This document shows, piece after piece, positions 38,671-49,133 of a DNA stretch of 64,000 nt. A program made the position numbers and the translations under genes. Position 1 is the stretch's first letter, and each line of letters opens with the position of its first letter. The notes under the pieces were generated by a model. The model did not search any database. It was not told the DNA's origin and worked only from the letters and a program-made list of their open reading frames with translations. The stretch comes from Rhodococcus sp. P-2 (GTDB lineage Bacteria; Actinomycetota; Actinomycetes; Mycobacteriales; Mycobacteriaceae): the NCBI RefSeq assembly GCF_016598535.1, contig NZ_CP066779.1, forward strand, positions 124,001-188,000, read 5' to 3'.

Positions 38671-39342
38671 TTACGCAGGTGACGCGGTGACCACCACGTT
38701 CTGTTCGTACGTGAATCCGGACGGCAACGAGGGGTCGGGGACGGTTGCGCCCCCGCAGGTCACGAGGACCAGCCTGGGCGCACCGGATTCGGAGAAGAAC
38801 TCCGCAGGCAAAGCCACCTTTTCGTACAGCTTCAGGCTCGCTGCGTGATAGATGAACATCGTTCCGGCATCGTCGCTCACGTAGATCGGTGTTCCGGGCT
38901 TCATCTGGTGCAGCGCCCACAAGGCGCCGTGCGTGCGATCACCGTCGTCGACGTGGCCGGCAACAAGATTGGTGCCCTCCGAAGATCCGAACTGCACACC
39001 GTTGGTGAAATGCGAAACCTTGTCAGGATGCGGAAGGATCATTCCGCGGTTGGCGCCGAACCCACTGGTCACGATCTCGGCTTGCACATCCAGATCGGGA
39101 ATCGCAAGCGTGTTCGGCGGCAGGTCCGTCGGCGCGGGCGCCCACGTCGCCTCTGGATCGGTTGGGGCTCCCACGTCGAATGGCGCTTCGGGAACGGGTG
39201 CGCTGACGGGCTTCCCGGCGGCACTCACCGCAAAATAGATCAGCACGCCGCCTACCGCGAGAAATGTGACGAGCAGCAGGAGAAGCGGCAGCCGACTCGC
39301 GCGTCGGCCTTTCGGTCGCGCGTGTGTCCCGCTCTGCGCCAT
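38671..39342 (-). CDS. Class F-like sortase, catalytic Arg not evident
   Basis: The 223-residue protein has a basic N-terminus, one transmembrane helix (about 19-40), a Pro-rich linker and a sortase domain. The catalytic His130 is in NLVAGHVDD and Cys196 in LVLVTCGG. A sortase normally has an Arg about 10-18 residues after the Cys; here that strand reads FTYEQNVVV and no Arg follows Cys196. This could be a divergent class F enzyme or an inactive one. No LPxTG-type substrate gene is visible nearby. It sits between miaA and dapF. Confidence 0.85.
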   Translation of the reverse strand: MAQSGTHARPKGRRASRLPLLLLLVTFLAVGGVLIYFAVSAAGKPVSAPVPEAPFDVGAPTDPEATWAPAPTDLPPNTLAIPDLDVQAEIVTSGFGANRGMILPHPDKVSHFTNGVQFGSSEGTNLVAGHVDDGDRTHGALWALHQMKPGTPIYVSDDAGTMFIYHAASLKLYEKVALPAEFFSESGAPRLVLVTCGGATVPDPSLPSGFTYEQNVVVTASPA

Positions 39343-39426
39343 GTTCGATGTCCTCCAGTCCGCCGATCGCGAAACGGATGGATCGCGAAAGAGCTAACTG
39401 TAAGATAGCTGATCGGCTCGATCGTG

Positions 39427-40353
39427 TTACAGACCGCGATCTGCAAGTGCAGAGAAGGCCGAGCGAGCCAGCTTCGGATCGGCACCGTCGAGCCAGTGCA
39501 CGCGGGCGTCGCGACGGAACCATGATCGTTGGCGTCGAACGTAGCGCCGTGTCCCGATGAACGTCCGTTCGAGTGCTTCGGCCAGATCGTATTCACCGTC
39601 GAAATGTGCGAGCACCTGTGCGTAGCCGATGGCTCGCGGCGCTGTGACGCCCTCACGCAATCCTTGCTCGACCAGCACGGCAACTTCGTCGACAAGCCCG
39701 CCCGAAAACATCAACTCGGTTCGCAACCGAATCCGTCTGTCGAGTTCTTCCGTATCCCGATCCACGCCGATGATGCGGGTTCCCCAACGAGGGTCACCGA
39801 TCTGCGGCGCCGAGGCCGCGAACGGCAGACCTGTCAGCTCGACGACCTCGAGCGCCCGAACCATCCGCCGTCCGTCCGTAGGCAGTATCGACGCCGCCGC
39901 TACCGGATCAGCAGCAACAAGCGCCGTATGCACCGCACCGACCCCACCGTCGGCCAGCACTGCTTCCCACTTCGCGCGAACTTCGGGATCCGTTGCCGGA
40001 AAAGACCATTCGTCAAGCAACGACTGGACGTACATCATGGATCCGCCGACGATCACCGGAACCTTGCCCGCCGCGATCAGATCCTCGGCGATCGCGATCG
40101 CGTCGGTTTGATAACGCGCGACAGTGGCCGTCTCCGTCACGTCGAGAACGTCGAGCAGGTGATGCGGAATCCCACGGCGCTCGGCAGGCGTCAGTTTGGC
40201 GGTCCCGATATCCATGCCGCGATAGAGCTGCATCGCGTCGATGTTGATGATCTCTCCGCCGAATTCCTCGGCCAGTGCCAACGCGAGATCGGACTTTCCC
40301 GACGCCGTCGGACCGACAACTGCGATCGGGCGAAGCTCTTCAGGGATGTTCAC
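39427..40353 (-). CDS. miaA: tRNA dimethylallyltransferase MiaA
   Basis: MiaA adds a dimethylallyl group to A37 of tRNAs reading UNN codons. The 308-residue product has the P-loop [32 protein letters not shown], the GIPHHLLDV block and [11 protein letters not shown]. The start is GTG at 40353, overlapping the upstream gene's stop as GTGA. MiaB, which acts on the same nucleotide, is encoded 3 kb away, with a dioxygenase-like gene and a DUF349 gene between. Confidence 0.95.
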   Translation of the reverse strand: MNIPEELRPIAVVGPTASGKSDLALALAEEFGGEIINIDAMQLYRGMDIGTAKLTPAERRGIPHHLLDVLDVTETATVARYQTDAIAIAEDLIAAGKVPVIVGGSMMYVQSLLDEWSFPATDPEVRAKWEAVLADGGVGAVHTALVAADPVAAASILPTDGRRMVRALEVVELTGLPFAASAPQIGDPRWGTRIIGVDRDTEELDRRIRLRTELMFSGGLVDEVAVLVEQGLREGVTAPRAIGYAQVLAHFDGEYDLAEALERTFIGTRRYVRRQRSWFRRDARVHWLDGADPKLARSAFSALADRGL

Positions 40354-41105
40354 GGCCGCCACGTCCCGACGTGGTAGCCGATGCCGAACGGTGCATCGCT
40401 GTAGTCGACCGTCGAGCGAGGATGGTCTGACGGAGACGAGCTCGTAAAAACACCGGCGAGGACCTGCCACGCCGCGCGCCCCTGGGCTCCGACACTCCGG
40501 CAGAGCTGCGGATCGAGAGCAAGAAGCCCCTCCGGGTCACCGGTGGTCAGGGCATCGTCGATGGCCGATTGCACGCCCGCGGCGCGCTCGTCGAAGCTTC
40601 CGGGCGCCTTTGCCGTCAGCGTGGACGCACCGTCAGCCACGATCAGAAGCCCTTGCGGTCGGTTGTCGCTGTCGAGCTGCTTGCGCAGCTGCTTCCCGAA
40701 TTCACGACATTCATTCGCCGACGCCTCTGCACTGACGGCGTGCATGTCGACGGTGATCTCCTCGTCTGCTCGGGCACGCAGCCAGCCGGCGACAAGGGCG
40801 CACAGTTCGAGAGATGGCACCGGTTCGCCGGTCGCATCCGCGTCCAGGGACGTCCGGACATCGGCGCCGAATCCCGCAAATGTTCCGATCTGCCCATGTC
40901 CGACGCCCGATCGCCAGAGTTCGCCCGCTGCCTTCTCGGAGTCGACACCGACGCCCACCCAGTGAACCGCCTCGTGAGAGAGCCGGCGCACGGCGGCTGT
41001 CGCTGCAGCACGCACCTGAGCGGACTCGGCCGAATCACCGGACAATTCCGGCACGAGTAACGGCGCCGAGGGGACGAGAACAGCGGAAGTCAACACAGCT
41101 GCCAC
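40350..41105 (-). CDS. Class III extradiol dioxygenase-like protein (Rv2728c-like)
   Basis: The 251-residue protein resembles Rv2728c, which occupies the same place next to miaA in mycobacteria. The N-terminus ([15 protein letters not shown]) and the later [23 protein letters not shown] are family blocks related to LigB-type dioxygenases. Metal-binding residues cannot be assigned with confidence, so enzymatic activity is uncertain. The frame stays open a further 101 codons upstream in low-complexity Gly/Pro sequence antisense to the DUF349 gene, which is rejected. GTG at 41105 is chosen. Confidence 0.75.
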   Translation of the reverse strand: MAAVLTSAVLVPSAPLLVPELSGDSAESAQVRAAATAAVRRLSHEAVHWVGVGVDSEKAAGELWRSGVGHGQIGTFAGFGADVRTSLDADATGEPVPSLELCALVAGWLRARADEEITVDMHAVSAEASANECREFGKQLRKQLDSDNRPQGLLIVADGASTLTAKAPGSFDERAAGVQSAIDDALTTGDPEGLLALDPQLCRSVGAQGRAAWQVLAGVFTSSSPSDHPRSTVDYSDAPFGIGYHVGTWRP

Positions 41106-41235
41106 GCTAGTCGACCCCGAGGTGGCGACCTCACACCCTCTTACCTGATTCAATAGTCGGAGAACGTGAGTACCGGGTTCAATGGAACCAGGAATGCGAT
41201 CAGGCAGCCGTGACGCGCGGCAGAGACGAGGACCG

Positions 41236-42606
41236 ATGACCGAGAACAGTGAACCCACCACCGGCGCCGACAGCAGTTCGGCCAGCCCGAGCCCGGCAGC
41301 ACCCAAACCCGGCGCGCCCAAACCTGGTGGACCACGCCCCGGTGCACCCCGCCCCGGCCCAGCAGCCTCGCATGCCGTCACCGCCGCACCGGCCAGCGAC
41401 CCGAGCAAGTACGGACGCGTCGAGGAAGACGGGACCGCCTGGGTGAAGACCGCTGACGGTGAACGTCAGATCGGATCGTGGCAGGCCGGGGATGCCGCCG
41501 AGGGTCTCGCCCATTTCGGCCGTCGCTACGACGACCTCGCGACCGAGGTCTCGCTACTCGAGGCGCGACTGACGTCGGGCGCCGGAGACGCCAAGAAGAC
41601 CAAGGCTGCCGCCATCGCTCTGTCCGAATCCCTCTCCACCGCTGCCGTGATCGGTGACCTCGATGCTTTGGCCCGACGACTCGACGTGATCGTCGCCGGG
41701 TCCGACGAGGCCGCAGCGCACGCGAAGGAAGAGAAGGAACAGTCTCGCGCGGCCAGCACCGCCCGCAAGGAGGCCCTCGCTGTCGAGGCCGAACAGATCG
41801 GCTCGGAGTCGACCCAGTGGAAGACCGCGGGTGATCGACTGCGCGAGATTCTCGACGAGTGGAAGACGATTCGCGGAATCGACCGCAAGGTCGACGACGC
41901 ACTCTGGAAGCGGTATTCCAAGGCTCGCGAGTCCTTCAACCGACGACGTGGAGCCCACTTCGCCGAACTCGACCGAGATCGTGCGAGCGCCCGTTCGACG
42001 AAGGAAGAACTGGTCGAGCGCGCCGAGAAGCTGTCGACCTCCACTGAATGGGGGCAGACCGCTGGAGAATTCCGCGATCTGCTCAGCGAGTGGAAGGCTG
42101 CCGGCCGCGCACCGCGCGAGGCCGACGACAACCTGTGGAAGCGCTTCAAGGGCGCGCAGGATGTGTTCTTCGCCGCGCGCAACGCTGCTGCATCCGAGCG
42201 CGATGCCGAATTCGAGCAGAACGCGGTTGCAAAGGAAGAGCTGCTCGCTGCCAACGCGAACATCGATCCGGCGCACGGACTCGAGAATGCTCGTGCAGCG
42301 CTGCGCGACCTGCAGGAGAAGTGGGACGCGATCGGCAAGGTGCCGCGCGACCGAATGCAGGAACTCGAAGCGAAGCTCCGGGCCATCGAAACCAAGGTGC
42401 GCGATGCTGTCGACGCCGAGTGGCGTCGTACCGATCCGGAGGCACTTGCCCGAGTCGCGCAGTTCAAGGAGCGGGTGAGCCAGTTCGAGGAGCAGGCCGC
42501 CAAGGCTCAGGCTGCCGGCAAGACGAAGGACGCCGAGAAGGCTCTCGCTCAGGCAAAGCAGTGGCGTGAGTGGGCCGACGCTGCCGAAAGCGCCGTCAAC
42601 GAGTAA
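41236..42606 (+). CDS. DUF349 coiled-coil protein
   Basis: The 456-residue protein begins with a Pro/Ala/Gly-rich unstructured region (about 1-55) and then has several DUF349 repeats. These are the charged helical units with a W-K-x-(A/T) core, seen as [28 protein letters not shown] and [17 protein letters not shown]349 proteins are found next to translation or stress genes, and their role is unclear. GAGG precedes the ATG at 41236. It is divergent from the Rv2728c-like gene and ends at a strong hairpin. Confidence 0.88.
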   Translation: MTENSEPTTGADSSSASPSPAAPKPGAPKPGGPRPGAPRPGPAASHAVTAAPASDPSKYGRVEEDGTAWVKTADGERQIGSWQAGDAAEGLAHFGRRYDDLATEVSLLEARLTSGAGDAKKTKAAAIALSESLSTAAVIGDLDALARRLDVIVAGSDEAAAHAKEEKEQSRAASTARKEALAVEAEQIGSESTQWKTAGDRLREILDEWKTIRGIDRKVDDALWKRYSKARESFNRRRGAHFAELDRDRASARSTKEELVERAEKLSTSTEWGQTAGEFRDLLSEWKAAGRAPREADDNLWKRFKGAQDVFFAARNAAASERDAEFEQNAVAKEELLAANANIDPAHGLENARAALRDLQEKWDAIGKVPRDRMQELEAKLRAIETKVRDAVDAEWRRTDPEALARVAQFKERVSQFEEQAAKAQAAGKTKDAEKALAQAKQWREWADAAESAVNE

Positions 42607-42632
42607 TCGACGACGAGCTGCCAAGACAACAA

Positions 42633-42668
42633 AACGCCGGCTGACTCCGAAAGGAGTCAGCCGGCGTT
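42633..42668. terminator. Bidirectional terminator, GAAA tetraloop
   Basis: A 16-bp perfect stem (42633-42648 with 42653-42668) closed by a GAAA loop lies between convergent genes. On the minus strand it is followed by TTTTGTTGTCTT, on plus by GTCTTG, so it works best for the minus-strand transcript. Confidence 0.9.
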
Positions 42669-42699
42669 GTCTTGCGCTTTGTACAGACGGCCTGCTGTG

Positions 42700-43290
42700 T
42701 CAGCCGACGTTCCATTCCTGATGTTTTTCGGCTTCAGCCGCAGCGATCCGGCGTTGTTCCTCCGCAGCGAGCTGAATGTTGGTTCGTGTCCAGACCACCT
42801 TGAGCCAATGGAACGTCAAGAACACGACGGCGAACCACCCGATGATCAGCCCGATCGACGGTCCGGCCACGTTGAAACCGGCGGGAATGGTCTGACGCGA
42901 CCAGACGGCCATCATTCCCAGAGCACTCGCCACGGCGCTGCCGGCCAGCGCGACCCACGCCAGACTCCAGCGACGCGTCACGAGTGCCAGCATCGAGAAT
43001 CCGATGCCGAAGACGACGACGAACCACACGAACAAGCGTGAGAACAGTGCAATCCGTTCGCTTTCCGCATCCTGGTTGTACGCGAGCACATCCCAGCCGT
43101 TCGCAACTCCCGCATGGGGCAGCGCAAGCGTCCCGACCAGCACGAGCACCGCAACTGCGACGACCATGGCGCGCGCACCTGGATCGATTTCTCCCGCGAC
43201 CTTGCGTTCCGCGTCGTCGAGATCCTTGCGGTAGCCCTCGAAGGCGTCGTCGCCGGGCTGTGGTGTCGTGTTCTCGTGTTGCGAGGTCAT
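42700..43290 (-). CDS. Membrane protein, Rv2732c-like
   Basis: The 196-residue protein has a charged N-terminus (about 1-38), four hydrophobic segments ([65 protein letters not shown]) and a helical charged C-terminus ([17 protein letters not shown]). It corresponds in position to Rv2732c, downstream of miaB. The ATG at 43290 overlaps the miaB stop (ATGA), so translation is coupled. Function unknown. Confidence 0.82.
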   Translation of the reverse strand: MTSQHENTTPQPGDDAFEGYRKDLDDAERKVAGEIDPGARAMVVAVAVLVLVGTLALPHAGVANGWDVLAYNQDAESERIALFSRLFVWFVVVFGIGFSMLALVTRRWSLAWVALAGSAVASALGMMAVWSRQTIPAGFNVAGPSIGLIIGWFAVVFLTFHWLKVVWTRTNIQLAAEEQRRIAAAEAEKHQEWNVG

Positions 43291-44870
43291 GCGTTGCATC
43301 CCATCTGGACGGGTTGTGGGGCCGGGGCACCGATCTTCGGTAGCCCGAGACCTACGCCGATGGGCGGGGTCTTGGGTGTGATGCCCTTGTCGAACGAGTC
43401 ACCGGCGCGGGTCCGACGGTGCGTGAGCACTCCGTCATCTGCCACGAGGTGATGAGGGGCTCCGTGGGTGACGACGACCGTCACCACGTCACCGGGTCGG
43501 ATTGTGCCGTCGAGGTTTCCCTCGGGGCGGAAATGCACCAGGCGGCCGTCTCGCGCGCGACCACTGAGACGGTGAGTCGCTGCGTTCTTCCGACCCTCCC
43601 CCGCTGCCACCAAGAGTTCGACCTCGGTGCCGACGAGTTTGCGATTTTCCTCGATGTTCACTTCTTCCTGAACCGCCAGCAATCGCATGTAGCGTTCCTG
43701 GACAACCTCTTTGGGAAGCTGATCGGCCATCTCCGCCGCCGGCGTGCCCGGGCGCTTGGAGTACTGGAAGGTGTAGGCGTTGGAGAATCGCGCCTTACGC
43801 ACGACGTCCAGCGTCTCCTCGAAATCCTCTTCCGTCTCCCCCGGGAACCCGACGATGATGTCCGTGGTGATGGCGGCGTGCGGCATTGCGGCGCGCACCT
43901 TCTCGATGATCCCGAGGTACTTCGACTTGCGGTACGAGCGCTTCATCGCTTTCAGAACCTTGTCCGAACCGGACTGCAACGGCATGTGCAGCTGCGGGCA
44001 GACGTTGGCAGTGGTTGCCATCGCTTCGATGACGTCGTCGGTGAACTCTGCCGGGTGCGGCGATGTGAACCTCACCCGTTCGAGGCCGTCGATGTGTCCA
44101 CATGCCTTCAAGAGCGAGGCGAAGGCTCCGCGATCGCGCGGTTGTTCCGGATCGGCGAACGACACGCCGTAGGCGTTGACGTTCTGCCCGAGCAGGGTCA
44201 CTTCCGAGACCCCCTCGTCGACGAGTGCCTGCACCTCGGCCAGGATGTCGCCGGGACGTCGATCCACTTCCTTGCCACGCAGGGCCGGAACGATGCAGAA
44301 CGTGCACGTGTTGTTGCAACCGACCGAGATGGAAACCCAACCCGCGTAAGCAGATTCGCGCTTGGCCGGCAGCGTCGACGGAAAGGCCTCCAGCGCGTCG
44401 AGGATTTCGACTTCGGCGCGTTGGTTGTGGCGCGCGCGGTCGAGCAGCGCGGGAAGCGAGCCGATGTTGTGGGTGCCGAAGACGACGTCGACGAACGGCG
44501 CCTTCTTGACTACGGTGTCACGATCCTTCTGCGCCAGGCACCCACCGACCGCGATCTGCATGTCGGGGTTCGCCTCCTTGTTCGGGGCGAGCTGGCTGAG
44601 GTTGCCGTACAACTTGTTGTCCGCGTTCTCGCGGACCGCACACGTGTTGAAGACGACAAGATCAGGATCGCTTCCGGTCTCCGCCTTCGAATACCCGGCA
44701 TCCTCGAGCAGACCGGACAGTCGCTCGGAATCGTGGACGTTCATCTGACAGCCGTACGTCCGCACCTCGTAGGTGCGAACAGGCGTCGCAGTCGGCTCGG
44801 AATCTGCCGTCGGTTCCGGAACTGCAGTCGGCTGTGGAAGTGCAGGGGACATTTCGTCGATCAGTGACAC
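43287..44870 (-). CDS. miaB: tRNA methylthiotransferase MiaB
   Basis: This radical SAM enzyme adds methylthio to i6A37 of tRNA, acting after MiaA. The 527-residue product has the N-terminal [4Fe-4S] cluster cysteines in [25 protein letters not shown] and VGGCLAQKD, the radical [11 protein letters not shown] motif and a C-terminal TRAM domain (about 395-460). A short N-terminal extension and a Pro-rich C-terminal tail are species-level additions. The GTG at 44870 has a weak ribosome binding site; an ATG six codons later is an alternative. Confidence 0.95.
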   Translation of the reverse strand: MSLIDEMSPALPQPTAVPEPTADSEPTATPVRTYEVRTYGCQMNVHDSERLSGLLEDAGYSKAETGSDPDLVVFNTCAVRENADNKLYGNLSQLAPNKEANPDMQIAVGGCLAQKDRDTVVKKAPFVDVVFGTHNIGSLPALLDRARHNQRAEVEILDALEAFPSTLPAKRESAYAGWVSISVGCNNTCTFCIVPALRGKEVDRRPGDILAEVQALVDEGVSEVTLLGQNVNAYGVSFADPEQPRDRGAFASLLKACGHIDGLERVRFTSPHPAEFTDDVIEAMATTANVCPQLHMPLQSGSDKVLKAMKRSYRKSKYLGIIEKVRAAMPHAAITTDIIVGFPGETEEDFEETLDVVRKARFSNAYTFQYSKRPGTPAAEMADQLPKEVVQERYMRLLAVQEEVNIEENRKLVGTEVELLVAAGEGRKNAATHRLSGRARDGRLVHFRPEGNLDGTIRPGDVVTVVVTHGAPHHLVADDGVLTHRRTRAGDSFDKGITPKTPPIGVGLGLPKIGAPAPQPVQMGCNA

Positions 44871-45029
44871 GCTTCAGCCTAGCTCACGTCCACTACGACG
44901 TGTAATAACGCCCTGATAAACAGCCGAAACGCGACATAAACGTCGTCACAGTAAAATTTCCATTACATATGGCAAGAACCATGGCGAAATCACGGGCGTC
45001 GACGCAAACTACGCCTAAGGTTCTCGTTT
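44871..45029. promoter_or_regulatory. Divergent miaB-gluA promoter region
   Basis: This 159-base gap is unusually A/T-rich for the window (about 44930-44975) and should carry the gluABCD promoter. No defined operator could be assigned. Corynebacterial glu operons respond to nitrogen and carbon regulators, so such a site may be present but was not recognised. Confidence 0.4.
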
Positions 45030-45812
45030 ATGACCCAAGCCGACGATGCGACGACGCCGACCACCTCCGGCGATTCCACATCCATGATTTCGATGACCTC
45101 GGTGAACAAACACTTCGGGGAACTTCACGTCCTGCAAGAGGTCAATCTCGAGGTACCCAAGGGCCAAGTGGTGATCGTCCTTGGTCCGTCGGGCTCCGGT
45201 AAGTCGACTCTGTGCCGCACCATCAATCGCCTCGAACCCATCGACTCGGGCACGATCGCCGTCGACGGCAAGACGCTCCCCGAAGAGGGCAAAGCACTTG
45301 CTGCACTTCGCGCCGACGTCGGGATGGTCTTTCAGTCGTTCAACCTGTTCGCGCACAAGACGATCCTCGAGAACGTCATGCTCGCACCGATGAAGGTCCG
45401 CAAGGCCAAGAAGGAAGACGCCAAGAAGACCGCGCAGGCATTGCTCGAACGCGTCGGTATCGCCAATCAGGCCGACAAGTACCCGGCGCAGCTTTCGGGC
45501 GGTCAGCAACAGCGTGTCGCGATCGCTCGCGCCCTTGCGATGCAGCCGAAGGTGATGCTGTTCGACGAGCCCACCTCCGCACTCGACCCCGAGATGGTCA
45601 ACGAGGTCCTCGACGTCATGACCTCCCTCGCGAAGGAAGGCATGACCATGCTCGTGGTCACGCACGAGATGGGCTTCGCGCGCAAGGCCGGCGATCGCGT
45701 GCTGTTCATGGCTGACGGCCAGGTTGTCGAAGACACCACGCCCGAAGAGTTCTTCACCCATCCCAAGTCGGATCGGGCCAAGGACTTCCTCGGCAAGATC
45801 CTCACGCACTGA
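45030..45812 (+). CDS. gluA: Glutamate ABC transporter ATP-binding protein
   Basis: The 260-residue ATPase of a polar amino acid importer has Walker [10 protein letters not shown], signature [15 protein letters not shown], Walker [14 protein letters not shown] and switch His in VTHEMGF. A Ser/Thr-rich N-terminal extension of about 18 residues precedes the domain, so the true start might be a later ATG. It heads the gluABCD order known from C. glutamicum, where the system imports glutamate. Substrate assignment rests on that synteny. Confidence 0.92.
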   Translation: MTQADDATTPTTSGDSTSMISMTSVNKHFGELHVLQEVNLEVPKGQVVIVLGPSGSGKSTLCRTINRLEPIDSGTIAVDGKTLPEEGKALAALRADVGMVFQSFNLFAHKTILENVMLAPMKVRKAKKEDAKKTAQALLERVGIANQADKYPAQLSGGQQQRVAIARALAMQPKVMLFDEPTSALDPEMVNEVLDVMTSLAKEGMTMLVVTHEMGFARKAGDRVLFMADGQVVEDTTPEEFFTHPKSDRAKDFLGKILTH

Positions 45813-45862
45813 TTACAGTCTCCCCTCCGACAGTTCTGTCCTCGTCCACAAGACAACTTGCT

Positions 45863-45916
45863 CGACTGCACCGTTCACCTCGGCTGCACCGTTCATCTCG
45901 ACTGCACTGTTCGTGT
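45863..45916. repeat. Triple 18-bp tandem repeat before gluB
   Basis: Three adjacent 18-base units at 45863, 45881 and 45899 share the core CTGCACYGTTC. The first two differ at two positions and the third is more diverged. They occupy the gluA-gluB gap and end 22 bases before the gluB start, where they may affect mRNA folding or bind a regulator. Confidence 0.75.
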
Positions 45917-45938
45917 GTCGACAACTGAGAGGATCTTC

Positions 45939-46775
45939 ATGAAGATCAATCGTTCCGTCCGTTTCGGAATCGGAATCATGGCCATCGCGTTCGCTGCCAC
46001 GGCCTGTGGCGGCGGCGAGGAGAACAAGTCGATCACCGAGAGCGCTTCCGACGGCACTCTCACCGTCGGCATCAAGTTCGATCAGCCCGGCCTCGGTCAG
46101 CGCAACCCAGACGGCACCTTCTCCGGCTTCGACGTCGAGGTAGCCCGTTACATCGCAAACGAACTCGGCGTGAAGCCCGAAGGCATCACCTTCAAGGAAT
46201 CGCCGTCAGCCCAGCGCGAGACCCTGATCCAGAACGGCGAGGTCGACTACATCGTCGCGACCTACTCGATCACCGACACGCGCAAGGAGAAGGTCAGCTT
46301 CGGCGGCCCGTACTTCATCGCGGGCCAGTCGCTGCTCGTTCGCTCCGACAACACCGACATCACCGGCCCCGATTCGCTCACCGGCGGCAAGAAGCTCTGC
46401 TCGGTGTCGGGTTCGACTCCGGCGCAGAACATCCAGGACAACTACGCCAAGGACGTCCAGCTCCAGCCGCTCGACACCTACTCCGCTTGTGTCGAAGCTC
46501 TGCGTAACGGCGCTGTCGACGCTGTCACCACCGACGACATCATCCTCGCCGGCTACGCTGCCCAGTACCCAGGAGAGCTGAAGGTCGTCGGCGAACCGTT
46601 CACGACCGAAAAGTACGGCGTCGGCCTGGCCAAGGACGATTCCGAGGGTCGCGGCAAGATCAACGATGCCATCGAGAAGATGATCTCCACCGGCGCGTGG
46701 GAAGAAGCCTTCAACAACACCGTTGGTGCTTCGGGCTACCCCATCCCGGCCCCGCCCACCGTTGATCGTTACTGA
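45939..46775 (+). CDS. gluB: Glutamate-binding lipoprotein
   Basis: The 278-residue periplasm-equivalent binding protein has a lipoprotein signal with a short hydrophobic region and lipobox ending FAATAC, giving a lipid-anchored mature protein. The SBP_bac_3 domain follows, with GTFSGFDVEVARYIANELG and YFIAGQSLLV. Two internal cysteines (in KKLCSVSG and YSACVEAL) match the disulfide of actinobacterial GluB proteins. GAGAGG precedes the ATG at 45939. It delivers the substrate to GluC/GluD. Confidence 0.93.
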   Translation: MKINRSVRFGIGIMAIAFAATACGGGEENKSITESASDGTLTVGIKFDQPGLGQRNPDGTFSGFDVEVARYIANELGVKPEGITFKESPSAQRETLIQNGEVDYIVATYSITDTRKEKVSFGGPYFIAGQSLLVRSDNTDITGPDSLTGGKKLCSVSGSTPAQNIQDNYAKDVQLQPLDTYSACVEALRNGAVDAVTTDDIILAGYAAQYPGELKVVGEPFTTEKYGVGLAKDDSEGRGKINDAIEKMISTGAWEEAFNNTVGASGYPIPAPPTVDRY

Positions 46776-46800
46776 CCTGCTTTTTTCACCGTCAATCTCG

Positions 46801-46828
46801 CTGCGGCTCCCCACTTCGGGAGCCGCAG
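46801..46828 (+). terminator. Intercistronic stem-loop after gluB
   Basis: An 11-bp perfect stem (46801-46811 with 46818-46828, CTGCGGCTCCC) with a 6-base loop lies in the 99-base gap before gluC and lacks a U tract. It may stabilise the gluAB message or attenuate, giving more binding protein than permease, a common pattern in such operons. Confidence 0.6.
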
Positions 46829-46874
46829 CGCGTGACGCCACCAACGGAGATCCCGTGATCTGGGGAGACGGCAA

Positions 46875-47555
46875 GTGAACCTTCTGAGCAAGTACGGCGA
46901 CCAGATTCTGGAAGCCTTCTGGACCACGATCCAGCTGACGTTCTTCTCCGCGATCGGCGCCGTCATCATCGGTGTCCTGATCGCGGCCATGCGCGTGTCA
47001 CCGGTTCCGGTCGCCCGATTCCTGGGTACCGCGTACGTGACCGTGTTCCGCAACACCCCCCTGACACTGATTCTGCTGTTCTGTCTGTTCGGTCTGTCGC
47101 AGACGCTCGGAGTCAATCTCGCAAAGTCGGACTCACCGACTTTCTTGACAGACAACAACTTCCGACTCGCAGTGCTCGGACTCAGTGTCTATACCGCCGC
47201 GTTCGTGTGTGAGTCACTTCGATCGGGAATCAACACCGTTCCGGTCGGCCAGGCCGAAGCGGGCCGATCACTCGGTCTGTCGTTTGCACAAAATCTTCGG
47301 CTGATCGTCCTGCCTCAGGCATTTCGCGCGGTCACAGCACCGCTGGGTAGCGTGCTGATCGCACTGACCAAGAACTCGACCATCGCCGCTGTGATCGGCG
47401 TATCCGAAGCGTCAGCGCTGATGAAGAAGATGATCGAAAACGAAGCCGCGATCTTCGTCGTCGGTGGAATCTTCGCTGTCGGTTTCGTGATCCTGACACT
47501 TCCCATGGGCTTGATCTTCGGCAAGCTGAGCAAGCGATTCGAGGTTTCACGATGA
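46875..47555 (+). CDS. gluC: Glutamate ABC transporter permease
   Basis: The 226-residue inner-membrane permease has five or so membrane segments and the HisM/GluC-type motif [24 protein letters not shown] (EAA loop contacting the ATPase). It starts at GTG 46875 and overlaps gluD by 4 bases (ATGA). It pairs with GluD to form the channel. Confidence 0.93.
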   Translation: MNLLSKYGDQILEAFWTTIQLTFFSAIGAVIIGVLIAAMRVSPVPVARFLGTAYVTVFRNTPLTLILLFCLFGLSQTLGVNLAKSDSPTFLTDNNFRLAVLGLSVYTAAFVCESLRSGINTVPVGQAEAGRSLGLSFAQNLRLIVLPQAFRAVTAPLGSVLIALTKNSTIAAVIGVSEASALMKKMIENEAAIFVVGGIFAVGFVILTLPMGLIFGKLSKRFEVSR

Positions 47556-48448
47556 GCAACCGCGCAACAGTCCTCTACGACGCGCCGGGCCCCAGAGCGC
47601 GAAATCTTTACCGATTCGCGTCCCTTGTCGTCGCTGCACTCATGGTCGCGATCGGGTACGTCATCTACCGCGCACTCGACGAAAAGGGCCAGCTGACAGC
47701 AGCGAAGTGGGATCCGTTCCTCGAATCCACCTCGTGGACAACGTATCTGATACCCGGTATCCGCGGGACACTGATCGCGGCTGCGATGTCCATCGTCTTC
47801 GCGCTCATCCTCGGTTCTGCCCTGGGTATCGGCCGACTCTCCGAGCACAACATCATCCGGAAAATTTGCGGCGTCATCGTCGAACTGTTCCGAGCAGTAC
47901 CGGTTCTGATTCTGATGATCTTCTCGTATCAGGTGTTCGCCGAATACGAAGTCTTCAAGTCGAAGTACCTTGCACTGGCGGCAGTCGTCGTGGGTCTTAC
48001 CCTGTACAACGGGTCAGTGATCGCCGAGATCGTCCGTGCCGGGATCAACTCACTCCCGCGTGGGCAAAGTGAGGCCGCCAAGGCGCTGGGGATGCGCAAG
48101 ACGCAGATCATGGTGACGATCCTGCTCCCCCAGGCGGTTACCGCCATGCTGCCGGCACTGATTTCACAGATGGTCGTGGCGCTGAAGGACTCCGCCCTCG
48201 GTTACCTGATCGGGTATGTCGAGCTGGTACGTCAGGCCCAACAGCTCGGCACTTTCTACGGAAACTTCCTGCCGGCGCTCATCGTGGTTGCCGCAATCAT
48301 GATCGCTCTCAACTCCGCGCTTACCTTCCTGGCAACCAAGGTGGAGAAGCGCCTGCGTTCCGGCAAGCGAAAGGGCAAGGGCCCCATCGCGGCTCCGTCT
48401 GCCGACCCAGCGGTTTCGGTACCGGGTATGGACCTGACCAAGCCGTGA
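47552..48448 (+). CDS. gluD: Glutamate ABC transporter permease
   Basis: The 298-residue permease has membrane segments from about residue 20 and the EAA loop [22 protein letters not shown]. It is longer than GluC because of an N-terminal soluble extension and a basic C-terminal tail ([12 protein letters not shown]). Its ATG overlaps the gluC stop. A very long palindrome follows and ends the operon. Confidence 0.93.
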   Translation: MSNRATVLYDAPGPRARNLYRFASLVVAALMVAIGYVIYRALDEKGQLTAAKWDPFLESTSWTTYLIPGIRGTLIAAAMSIVFALILGSALGIGRLSEHNIIRKICGVIVELFRAVPVLILMIFSYQVFAEYEVFKSKYLALAAVVVGLTLYNGSVIAEIVRAGINSLPRGQSEAAKALGMRKTQIMVTILLPQAVTAMLPALISQMVVALKDSALGYLIGYVELVRQAQQLGTFYGNFLPALIVVAAIMIALNSALTFLATKVEKRLRSGKRKGKGPIAAPSADPAVSVPGMDLTKP

Positions 48449-48477
48449 GCTGATCGACCTGCTGTTCCACTGACGCG

Positions 48478-48521
48478 AGGAGCGGGGTGTGTCACCGAAT
48501 TCGGTGACACACCCCGCTCCT
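48478..48521. terminator. 44-bp perfect palindrome after gluD
   Basis: A 20-bp stem (48478-48497 with 48502-48521) encloses AATT, which is itself self-complementary, so all 44 bases are one perfect palindrome. It lies between convergent gluD and recX and probably ends both transcripts, although no U tract follows on plus. Confidence 0.85.
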
Positions 48522-48549
48522 GGTATTCGATGCCTACGACATGTGTTGC

Positions 48550-49125
48550 CTACGACTCTGCGGCAGCCATCTCTGCTTTGACCACCTCGTACGACATCCC
48601 CGCTGAATATCCTTTGCGCGCGAGCATCGAGACCAGTCGACGCGTGACCTTGTCACGATCGTCGATCGGCTTGTTCTTCAGCTTGCGCCGAACCAAATCT
48701 GCTGCGCGCTCGCGCTCGTCTTCGGGATCGATCTGCGACAGAGCTTCGGAGGCGACGTCCTGGTCGATTCCTTTGAGCCGCAACTCGACTGCAAGCGCAC
48801 GCTTTCCCTTGCCCGAGTACGTGTGCCGCGAATGAACCCATTGGTTCGCGAAGTCTGCGTCGTCGATCAACCCGATTTCTTGGAGTCGATCGAGGACCTT
48901 GGTAATGATCTCGGGCTCGAAGCCGCGCCCGCTCAGCTTGGTTTCCAGTTCCGAGCGGCTGCGTGCCCGGTCGGTCAGGAGGCGCAGGCAAGCGTCTTTG
49001 GCCTGCGCCTCCGTACCACCTTCCGCACGTTGCGACGGTTTCTCGGAGCGTTGACGGGATCGACGCCGAGGAGCGCCGTACTCTTCACGAGCATTCTCGC
49101 CGTGGTCACCGTCGTCGAAGCTCAT
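48550..49125 (-). CDS. recX: RecA regulator RecX
   Basis: RecX binds RecA filaments and limits their activity. The 191-residue product has a charged N-terminal extension (about 1-40) and then three tandem three-helix RecX repeats, with CLRLLTDRARSRSELETKL and GLIDDADFANQWVHSR as markers. It is 8 bases downstream of recA and in the same transcript, as in most actinobacteria. Confidence 0.94.
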   Translation of the reverse strand: MSFDDGDHGENAREEYGAPRRRSRQRSEKPSQRAEGGTEAQAKDACLRLLTDRARSRSELETKLSGRGFEPEIITKVLDRLQEIGLIDDADFANQWVHSRHTYSGKGKRALAVELRLKGIDQDVASEALSQIDPEDERERAADLVRRKLKNKPIDDRDKVTRRLVSMLARKGYSAGMSYEVVKAEMAAAES

Positions 49126-49133
49126 GACTGAAC

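Noticed and set aside
41106-41408. 101-codon extension of the Rv2728c-like protein
   Set aside because: Gly/Pro/Ala low-complexity sequence antisense to the start of the DUF349 gene; family homology begins at the GTG at 41105.
43419-44867. 482-codon plus-strand open frame covering miaB
   Set aside because: It mirrors the whole miaB gene, which has clear radical SAM motifs. Long antisense frames are common in high-GC sequence with strong third-position bias.
44900-45000. Possible nitrogen-regulator (GlnR-like) site before gluA
   Set aside because: A/T-rich half-sites can be picked out, but none has the GTnAC-n6-GnAAC spacing, so no site is called.
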